Assembly (NCBI RefSeq): GCF_002575655.3
Contig: NC_053037.3
Location: forward strand, 506,734,544 to 506,798,543
Length of the DNA: 64,000 bases
Source: Aegilops tauschii subsp. strangulata
Taxonomy: Eukaryota; Streptophyta; Magnoliopsida; Poales; Poaceae
Direction of reading: 5' to 3'
The position numbers were made by a program, and so were the translations under genes. Position 1 is the stretch's first letter, and each line of letters begins with the position of its first letter. Under the pieces are notes generated by a model. The model was not told the origin of the DNA, searched no databases, and was given only the letters and a program-made list of their open reading frames with translations. Positions 56,544 to 64,000 of this stretch are shown here, one piece after another.

Positions 56544-58123
56544 ATGGCTCCATCCATCATCTGCAACAATATTGCCCTGAGGGAGTTCTTTCTCCCCAGC
56601 CAGATCTTTGTGTTCGGCGGCTTCGCACTGCGGGCCAACTCACTTGGCCATCTAGAGCAGATCGACAGCTACGCCCCAGGCCACGAGATTAGTTTTGGAA
56701 ATCTGGATTACGTCGCTGATATCCGAGGAGACTTGATCTTCCAAGGGTTAACGACCCCAACCTCCGCTCTGGCCTTAGATCCGGAGCACATCGCCAGGTC
56801 CGAAGACGGGATTCCCAAGCCCGCCAGACTATCTAGGGCCACTAAGCCCAGTACGGGAGAGCCGGAGGAGGTAGTGCTGCTGGCAACCATCATGAAGCCG
56901 GACTCTTCTCCGAACACTGGCTCCGAACCCTCGGAGTCAGCATCGTGTGAGCTCAGCCAAGGAGTCTCCTTCCCGCTGTACTCCATGGACTTTCTTCTCC
57001 TTGGCCAAACCTCGCCTTTAAGCGAGGCTCTGGACTTGATGTGATCCCTTGTCATTACAGAGGAGCAACGTCCGAACTACGCCCAGCCCGGGATGAGAGC
57101 AGGGAATTTTACGTCCCACCCGCCACCCACTTCATAGCCACCGTCGAGGACCTTACCGACATGCTTGACCGTAACTCCGAAGACATCTACGGTATGGACA
57201 TTGATGCCGGAGACGAACAAAGCCAAAACCCGCCGCATACCACACGCTGGGCGGCCACCTCCACATTCGACGTATGAATGGTAGATACGCCAATAGAGGA
57301 TGGCGCTGAGGGCAGTAAGGATCCAATCAAGGACAACAACACTGATAAACCACCAAAGAAGCTGCACCAGCGACGCTGTTCAAAATCACGCCGCGGCAAG
57401 GAAAGCAATACCGGCAATGGAGACAATATAACACTCCGGAGAACGCCGAAGACCCAGATGCCCCCGTTGAACCAACACCCGAACATGATGATAGGGAGGA
57501 GGGGCAGGGTAACCCTGATGAGCCAGTCGGAAGCGAGGACACGGAGGACATCAATTACATGCCACCCTCCGAAGATGATATAAGCCCCGGTGACGAAGAT
57601 TTCATTGTGCTAGAGGAGCCCCTCGAGCAAGAATGCTTTAGGCAATAGCTCATCGCAACCCGCGAGGAGCCTGAAAAGGAAGCAGCAACGGCTTCAAGCC
57701 GAACGGGATACGCTCAACGACAGATGGACTAATGTCCTGGCAGCCGAGGAATACGGCCTTGCACGACCAACCAAAAGCTACCCGACGCGTAAGCTGCTAC
57801 CTCAATTCCACGACGAGGCACTGGAGCCCGTACCATCAGCGCGTAACACGGCTGACCGACCACCACGTGGCCGGGACAAAACGACAACTCAAGCCGAACA
57901 CCAGCCCATACTACCTCGCCGTAAAGATAGAGACACAATAGCTCGGGGATATACATATGACCTGCGGCAGGACCTGGAAAATAGAGCAGGACAGACCAGA
58001 TCAATCTACGGATCACGGGGGCGTGCCCCGGCGCGCGATGACGACTATCTAGCCGGACGTAACAAGCATAACCATGTCCGGGCTGAAAACCGCGGACGGA
58101 CTCCATCCGAGCTACGTCGTGAC
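56544..58123 (+). pseudogene. Gypsy gag N-terminal region, frameshifted
   Basis: From the ATG at 56544 a frame with FLPSQIFVFGGFALRANSL and IDSYAPGHEISF runs to 57044. Coding sense continues in other phases: SREFYVPPATHFIATVEDL (57090-57150), a basic Arg/Lys/Ser-rich part near 57370, and a strongly acidic Glu/Asp/Pro stretch around 57460-57640. The sequence to 58123 is Arg-rich. At least three frameshifts and several stops. The long charged region before the capsid core is a feature of this family rather than of typical gag. Confidence 0.65.
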
Positions 58124-59089
58124 TTGGCCCGATATAGAGGCGCTGCACACCCCCTCTACTTCACTGATGAAGTAATGGAGCACGAATTTCGAGGAGGGTT
58201 TAAACCCATGAATATTGAATCATATGATGGAACAACTGACCCCGCAGTATGGATTGAGGATTTTCTTCTCCATATCCACATGGCCCGCGGTGATGATCTC
58301 CACGCCATTAGATACCGCCCATTGAAGTTAAAGGGACCAGCCCGGCACTGGCTAAACAGCCTCCCAGAGAACTCCATTGGCAGCTGGGAAGACTTGGAAG
58401 ACGCCTTTCGCGACAATTTCCAAGGTACATATGTCCGGCCTCCGGACGCCGATGACCTCAGTCACATCATCCAGCAGCCCGGAGAATCAGCCAGGAAACT
58501 CTGGACTAGGTTCCTAATTAAAAAGAACCAAATTGTCGACTATCCAGATGCCGAAGCACTCGCGGCCTTTAAACATAGCGTCCGCGACGAGTGGCTCGCC
58601 CGCCACCTCGGCTAAGAAAAGCCAAAATCCATGGCAGCTCTCACCGCACTAATGACCCGCTTTTGCGCGGGAGAAGATAGCTGGCTCGCTCATAGAAGCA
58701 ATAGCGCAAGCGATCCTGCCACCTCCGAAGTCAGGGACGGCAATGGCAAGCCACGACGCAATGAAGACAAGCGTCGCAACAATAATGCAGGAACCCAAGA
58801 CACAATGGTCAACGCCGGATTTAGTGGCTCCAAAACCAGTCAACGGAAGAAGCCATTTAAGGCAAACAAAGACGGTCCATCCAATCTAGACAAGATACTG
58901 GATCGGCCCTGTCAGATCCATGGCAGCCCCGACAAACCCGCCAACGATATCAACAGAAATTGTTGGGTTTTCAAACAAGCCGGCAAGGTCAATGCCCAAC
59001 ACAAAGGGAAGGGGCCGCCCAGTGACAACGAAGAAGAGGAGGCTCGCCTACCGAGCACCGGGGGACATAAGCAATTTCCCCCAAAGTAA
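58124..59089 (+). pseudogene. Gypsy gag capsid core and tail
   Basis: 58124-58615 has the retrotransposon gag pattern (PAVWIEDFLLHIHMARGD, LKGPARHWLNSLPENSI, WEDLEDAFRDNFQGTY, ARKLWTRF). A TAA at 58613-58615 interrupts it. The same frame resumes at 58616 and runs to 59089, a basic Asn/Arg/Lys-rich tail with CQIHG..KPAN and CWVFKQAGK. That could be a poor zinc-binding remnant. The protease-like ORF follows 12 bases later in another frame. Confidence 0.82.
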
Positions 59090-59100
59090 AAACAGTAAAC

Positions 59101-59793
59101 ATGATATACGTGACGCATACCTTTGAAAGGAAGTGCAAGCACGAACTACGAGACGACCACGCCATAATGCCGGACGCCCGAAAATTCAACCCATGGGCGG
59201 CCTGCTCAATCACTTTTGATCACAAGGACCACCCAACCAGTATCCGTCACGGAGGTTCGGCAGCTCTGGTACTCGATCCAATTATCGGCGGATTCCATCT
59301 CACGCGAGTCCTCATGGACGGCGGCAATAGCCTCAATTTACTCTATCAAGACACTGTCCGCAAAATGGGCATTGACCCTTCAAGGATCAAGCCCACCACA
59401 ACTACCTTCAAGGGAGTAATATCTAGGGTAGAAGCTCACGGCACAGGCTCAATCTCACTGGAAGTCGTCTTCGGTTCATCGGAAAACTTCCGACGCGAAG
59501 ACTTGATCTTCGATATTGTCCCATTCCACATTGGCTACCACGCACTGCTCGGGCGGACCGCTTTTGCTCGTTTCAATGCGGTCCCAAACTACGCCTATCT
59601 AAAGCTTAAGATGCCCGGTCCACGCGGCACCATAATGGTCAACGGAAACACGGAACGCTCCCTCCGCACTGAGGGGCACACTGTGGCAATCACAGCCAAA
59701 ATACAATGCGGCCTCCTCAAGCCGCATATCTCATCGGTCATTAAACCGCAGGCCTCTACTACACAGGACCGGTCAATTTTAGAGCTGGATTAG
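59101..59793 (+). CDS. Retropepsin-like protein of a non-autonomous Gypsy element
   Basis: An open 230-codon frame. The core reads HLTRVLMDGGNSLNLLY near residue 80, where the active-site triad of a retropepsin would be, but with DGG in place of DS/TG. It is followed by a flap-like region and FDIVPFHIGYHALLGRTAFARF, the second half of the fold. After it there is a YLKLKMPGPRG segment. No RT follows. Whether it is a working protease is doubtful because of the DGG. It starts inside what was one gag-PR frame, so the ATG may not be natural. Confidence 0.75.
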   Translation: MIYVTHTFERKCKHELRDDHAIMPDARKFNPWAACSITFDHKDHPTSIRHGGSAALVLDPIIGGFHLTRVLMDGGNSLNLLYQDTVRKMGIDPSRIKPTTTTFKGVISRVEAHGTGSISLEVVFGSSENFRREDLIFDIVPFHIGYHALLGRTAFARFNAVPNYAYLKLKMPGPRGTIMVNGNTERSLRTEGHTVAITAKIQCGLLKPHISSVIKPQASTTQDRSILELD

Positions 59794-61030
59794 CAGCTCC
59801 GCCTCTGTTGTTCGCCTCTTATACCTGCGGATTTTGCACCACGCATACATAATTATGCACTCAAAATACCGTGGTCATCGCAGGAGGCACAATACGGACA
59901 GGCCTACAAAGCGGTTCGTCCGGATTTTAGCCTTTTCTCTTTTTTCTAACTATTTTCTTACCTTTTTGCCACAGGTGAATCAATACCTGTCCGTCCTATG
60001 GACCTGAAAGGACTCTTTATGAGCCCGGCTTTCCTACAAATAACCAGGGATTGCTCCCTTTAAGGAAGCCTTTTCGTGGAAGCACAGGCAGTGCAGACGT
60101 GCGACAGGAGGTCCAAAAGATTTTTTGTAGACCAAAAACTCTATTTGAAACCTGTATAGAGCCTTTTTCCTCAGCCCTCCACCCCTGGCATGTAAAATGC
60201 CCTGGGTGTGGTGTCATAATCTGTAAGATTACGTTTGACGTATCAATCACATTTTAGTGAACATAATCTGTCTTCAGCATTTGCTTTTCCGCATACAAGC
60301 GTACCTTGCTTCTTTGGTTGTTTCACGCAGACACCTCGGCACAAATCGCCAGGGGCTCGATACGGCAACACATGGGTTGCCGACAAAGTCCGAACAGCTC
60401 TATAGCATACTTCGGCGTCACGAGTTTGGCATTATATGCATCAGCTCCGAATCATGGCTTTGGTCAATAGTTGGGTTGCCCGGCTCCTGTGCTTGCTACC
60501 CTATGTTCCGTCTTATCGGCTAGGGTAGTAAAGGGAGAACTACTGCGATTGTGTTTCCGGTTCACCTGGTCAAACACCTCAGTAGAGAAAGTCGAAAACT
60601 GACTGTCATGATGCAGCGAGAGCTGGTCAACCACTCGGTAACTTATCAGAATCTTTTGCGATTTCTTCCGTATTACACGAAGGACCGTTTTTTGGTCACC
60701 TATGTAATGCATCCGTATTCGGATAACTGCGTAAATACCAGGGGCTACATCGTAGACCCACCGTAAAACTCCTATGGCTAAGTGAAGGTGTTAAAGCCCA
60801 ATAGTACGATTGCCTAGTTCGCCGCACCGACACCTCAGTTCCGGAGCAAGACGTTGGGTCAAGAGTGATCAGGTGCTATCCCAAACACCCCTGTATTATA
60901 TGCAAGGGGGCCAAAGCCGACGACTGACAAACTTTCAGATTATAAGAAATGGCCGCACAGGAGGAAATAATGGCAAAGGTATATAACACAACTTTAATAT
61001 CATAATATTGTTTTCACAATTCCGGTACAT
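59794..61030. other. Gypsy non-coding interval between the two ORF regions
   Basis: No credible ORF; T-rich stretches at 59930-59970. The minus-strand gene to the right ends at 61031, so this holds the converging 3' regions of both transcripts. Nothing else recognised. Confidence 0.55.
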
Positions 61031-62063
61031 TTATTCAAATATAATATCCTTCGAGCACTGACCCTCTATCAAGCGGGCGCCCTCTAGGATGTCCTCCAAA
61101 TAATGCTCCGGCGTGCGATGGTCCTTGCCTCCAGGCGGACCTTTGGTTGCAACATTGGTGGCCTTCATCTTTGCTCAGTACATCTTGACGCAGGCGAAGG
61201 CCATCCGGGCACCTTCTATGCACACCGACCGCTTGATGGCGTCAATACGCGGCACTGCATCGACAAGCCGCTGCACCAAACCGAAATAGCTGCTCGGAAC
61301 AGGTTCGGATGGCCATAGCCGAACCATGACGTCCTTCATGGCAGCTCCAGACATCTTGTGTAGCTCGGCCCACTGGGCCATCTGTTCGTTCAGCAGCGCC
61401 GGACGCCTTGCCACGTTGAATTGTGACCAGAAAAGCCTCTCTGCAGCACGTCCTTCCTGTGCTTGGAAGAACTACGCTGCCTGTCTGGAGAACTCCACAT
61501 TTGGTTAAGCAGAGCATACTTTGGGTCGCCGAACATAGTCTGTAAAAGAAAGGGCTTACCAGCCGCTATCTCCCCAGCCTGTCCGATCTCCTCCCGAGCC
61601 GCTCTAGATTCGGATCGCGCTTCTTTCGCCTCTAGTAAGGCCTTGTCGAGTTTGGCTGCATTGGCTTTGTTATCCTCCCCGAGAGATTTGCACCTGCTAG
61701 TGGCATCCTTCAGCTCCCGCTCCATGGTAGATATTCTCTCCTGGCACTGGCGCTGAGCGGCCTGGTCGGCCTTTAAATCCGCAGCCGCCTTCTTGGCAGC
61801 CGCGTCGCTCACTCTGGCCTGCTCCTTGGCCTTGGCAAGTTCAGCCCGAAAGGTCTCAACCGCGGCAGCACCATCTACAGTTATGCATGTCACAGTATAT
61901 GATTTTCAGCCTCGTGCTCATACTAGTATAAATGCATAAACAAGCTGCCCCAACACATACCTTGTGCCTCGTCGAGCCGCCTGTTAATAAGAGTGATGTC
62001 CTCATCCGCTAACTCAAGTTTCTGCTTTAGATCTGCAACTTCCGTAGCTTGGGCGGTCGCCAT
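61031..62063 (-). pseudogene. Antisense spliced coiled-coil ORF of the Gypsy element
   Basis: Transcribed against gag. Exon 1 is 62063-61961 (MATAQATEVADLKQKLELA...). An 86-bp intron at 61960-61875 has GT...AG ends (donor AAG/GTATGT, acceptor CTGTAG), and the phase is kept across it. Exon 2 runs from 61874 with an Ala/Lys/Glu-rich coiled coil (AKAKEQARVSDAAAKKAAAD, ERELKDATSRCKSLGEDN), then GDPKYALLNQMWSSP. A deletion and frameshift near 61480 lead to RPALLNEQMAQWAEL, WPSEPVPSSYFGLVQRLVDA and the end at 61031. Stops occur near 61460 and 61175. Additional antisense ORFs are known in some plant Gypsy lineages; the function is unknown. Confidence 0.75.
61875..61960 (-). other. Intron of the antisense ORF
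   Basis: An 86-bp, AT-rich segment with GTATGTGTTG at the 5' end and AACTGTAG at the 3' end. Removing it joins the two frames without a stop. Predicted, not shown. Confidence 0.6.
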
Positions 62064-62355
62064 GGACGTAACAACCTGTGTTCGAATTAAATTAGGTTAC
62101 TTCCTGAGCATATCTTTTTGATCCTCTGATTGCCTCCCTGTGGAAGCCGACCAGAGCCTCAGGGGCTACTATCTGTACATGGGCGCATTGTGCATGTAAA
62201 AATAGTTAAGCTATTACATTGCATACCTCGAAGCCTCTCAACAGGCCCATGAAAGCTTCATTCAATCCGCTTCTCGTGGATAAAACCCTTTCAACTACCG
62301 TACCCATTATGGTACGATGTTCCTCTGAGATGGACACACTTTAAAATGTGCTCAT
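62064..62355. other. Upstream region of the antisense ORF
   Basis: About 290 bp ahead of the antisense start codon; a promoter or further 5' exon would be here. Nothing certain was seen. It is truncated by the LTR beginning at 62356. Confidence 0.5.
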
Positions 62356-64000
62356 TGATACGTCTCCAACGTATCTATAATTTATGAAGTATTCATGCTA
62401 TTATATTATCCATCTTGGATGTTTTATGGGCTTTACTATGCACTTTTATATTACTTTTGGGACTAACCTATTGACCCAGAGCCCAGTGCCAGTGCTAGTT
62501 TCTGTTTTTTCCCTTGTTTTAGTGTTTCGCAGAAAAGGAATATCAAACGGCGTCCAAACGGAATGAAATCTTTGGGAAGGTTATTTTTGGAACGGAAGCA
62601 ATCCAGGGGACTTGGAGTGCACGTCAGGGAATCAACGAGGAAGGCACGAGGCAAGGGGCGCGCCCACCCCCGTGGGCGCGCCCTCCACCCTCGTGGGCAC
62701 CTCGTGGCTCCCCTGACGTATTTCTTTCGCCTATATATCTCCATATACCCTAAAACCTTCGGGGAACAGAATAGATCGGGAGTTCCGCCGCCGCAAGCCT
62801 CTGTAGCCACCAAAAACCAATCGGGACCCTGTTCCGGCACCCTGCCGGAGGGGGGTCCCTCACCGGTGGCCATCTTCATCATCCCGGCGCTCTCCATGAC
62901 GAGGAGGGAGTAGTTCACCCTCGGCGTTGAGGGTATGTACCAGTAGCTATGTGTTTGATCTGTCTCTCTCGTGTTCTTGAGGTGATACGATCTTGATGTA
63001 TCGCGAGCTTTGCTATTTTAGTTGGATCTTATGATGTTTCTCCCCTCTACTCCCTTGTAATGGATTGAGTTTTCCCTTTGAAGTTATCTTATCGGATTGA
63101 GTCTTTAAGGATTTGAGAACACTTGATGTATGTCTTGCCGTGCTTATCTGTGGTTACAATGGGATATCACGTGATCCACTTGATGTATGTTTTGGTGATC
63201 AACTTGCGGGTTCCGCCCATGAACCTATGCATAGGGGTTGGCACATGTTTTCGTCTTGACTCTCCGGTAGATACTTTGGGGCACTCTTTGAGGTTCTATG
63301 TGTTGGTTGAATAGATGAATTTGAGATTGTGTGATCCATATCGTATAATCATACCCCACGGATACTTGAGGTGACATTGGAGTATCTAGGTGACATTAGG
63401 GTTTTGGTTGATGTGTGTCTTAAGGTGTTATTTTACTATGAACTCTAGGGCTGTTTGTGACACTTATAGGAATAGCCCAATGGATTGATCGGAAAGAATA
63501 ACTTTCAGGTGGTTTCGTACCCTACCATAATCTCTTCGTTTGTTCTCTGCTATTAGTGACTTTGGAGTGACTCTTTGTTGCATGTTGAGGGATAGTTATA
63601 TGATCCAATTATGTTATTATTGTTGAGAGAACTTGCACTAGTGAAAGTATGAACCCTAGGCCTTGTTTCCTAGCATTGCAATACCGTGTACGCTCACTTT
63701 TATCATTAGTTACCTTGCTGTTTTTATATTTTCAGATTACAAAAACCTATATCTACCATCCATATTGCACTTGTATCATCATCTCTTCGCAGAACTAGTG
63801 CACCTATACAATTTACCATTGTATTGGGTGTGTTGGGGACACAAGAGACTCTTTGTTATTTGGTTGCAGGGTTGCTTGAGAGAGACCATCTTCATCCTAC
63901 ACCTCCCACGGATTGATAAACCTTAGGTCATCCACTTGAGGGAAATTTGCTACTGTCCTACAAACCTCTGCACTTGGAGGCCCAACAAAGTCTACAAGAA
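62356..64000 (+). mobile_element. Gypsy LTR, cut by the window edge
   Basis: It starts TGATACGTCTCCAACG and runs to the edge without reaching its end. A GC-rich promoter region (GGGCGCGCCC inverted copies near 62660-62690) precedes a TATA box, then a CCGCCGCCGCAAGC-type region and a long AT-rich U5-like part. The first 0.2 kb are similar to the LTR at 22167, but after that it diverges, so it is a related family (Fatima or Sabrina group by memory). Small ORFs within it are not genes. Confidence 0.82.
62731..62738 (+). promoter_or_regulatory. TATA box of the right-edge LTR
   Basis: CTATATAT after TTTCTTTCGC and before CTCCATATACCC; the position fits the U3/R junction. Confidence 0.55.

Larger units (their letters stand above)
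56464..62355 (+). mobile_element. Non-autonomous Gypsy element: internal region
   Basis: It resumes the Gypsy element broken at 42437. The LTR remainder ends near 56494 (CCGACA) and TTGTTGCTTTCATTGAGAG follows, a possible primer site whose tRNA I cannot assign. Then come gag (plus strand, broken), a protease-like ORF, a non-coding stretch, and an antisense spliced ORF. RT, RNase H and integrase are absent. It is cut at 62355 by the start of another LTR. This combination fits a large retrotransposon derivative that depends on partners. Confidence 0.82.

Noticed and set aside
62463..62918. Overlapping ORFs of 116-151 codons on both strands
   Set aside because: They lie in the promoter-proximal part of a Gypsy LTR and have no domain; a similar reverse reading occurs in the related LTR at 22257-22595.
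1..64000. tRNA or rRNA genes
   Set aside because: Only short tRNA-complementary primer sites were found next to LTRs; no cloverleaf-length match or rRNA sequence was noticed by eye. A tRNAscan run would settle this.

Overview
This window looks like intergenic DNA from a large Triticeae genome (wheat, Aegilops or barley). The evidence is the Copia LTRs of the BARE/Angela/WIS type, long Gypsy LTRs that begin TGATACGTCTCC, primer sites matching initiator-Met and Asp tRNAs, CACTA elements with CACTACAAAA ends, and the density of nesting. I found no intact host gene, tRNA, rRNA or CRISPR array. Almost everything is a transposable element or the remains of one. Family names marked 'like' are from memory and need a TREP/RepeatMasker search.

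Layout. 1-132: end of a Gypsy LTR. 133-1826: right end of a CACTA element. 1827-8088: minus-strand Copia element (decayed pol, gag, leader, primer site, 5' LTR). 8117-12139: plus-strand Copia solo LTR with a perfect AGACC target duplication, split by a 2.2-kb piece of Copia pol that lies between two 57-bp copies of the same LTR sequence. 12145-18454: old unclassified DNA, LINE debris, a long CATGGCA-rich tract and a Copia LTR fragment. 18455-21255: internally deleted Gypsy element. 22167-28643: second Gypsy element whose 5' LTR hosts a 2.5-kb LTR element carrying only a protease-like remnant. 28644-32365: very long LTR-like block. 32366-39475: degenerate LINE (zf-RVT plus RNase H) split by a 6.0-kb non-autonomous CACTA with an ATG target duplication. 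39476-42026: LINE-like debris. 42027-62355: non-autonomous Gypsy element with gag, a protease-like ORF and an antisense spliced coiled-coil ORF. This element is split by a 14.0-kb minus-strand chromodomain-type Gypsy element at 42438-56458 with a CCCCC target duplication. 62356-64000: start of another Gypsy LTR, cut by the window edge.

How the parts relate. The best preserved unit is the 14-kb Gypsy element. Its LTRs are near-identical (4.2 and 4.1 kb), its 1,100-residue pol frame is open, and it has a complete extra 268-residue ORF between the primer site and gag. Its gag-pol frame has two nonsense codons, and one RNase H acidic residue is missing. Two elements carry non-canonical ORFs (the sense ORF at 51401-52207 and the antisense ORF at 61031-62063); these are the best candidates for little-described biology. 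The order of events can be read from the nesting: host Gypsy before the chromovirus-like insertion, LINE before the CACTA, and solo LTR before the filler insertion.
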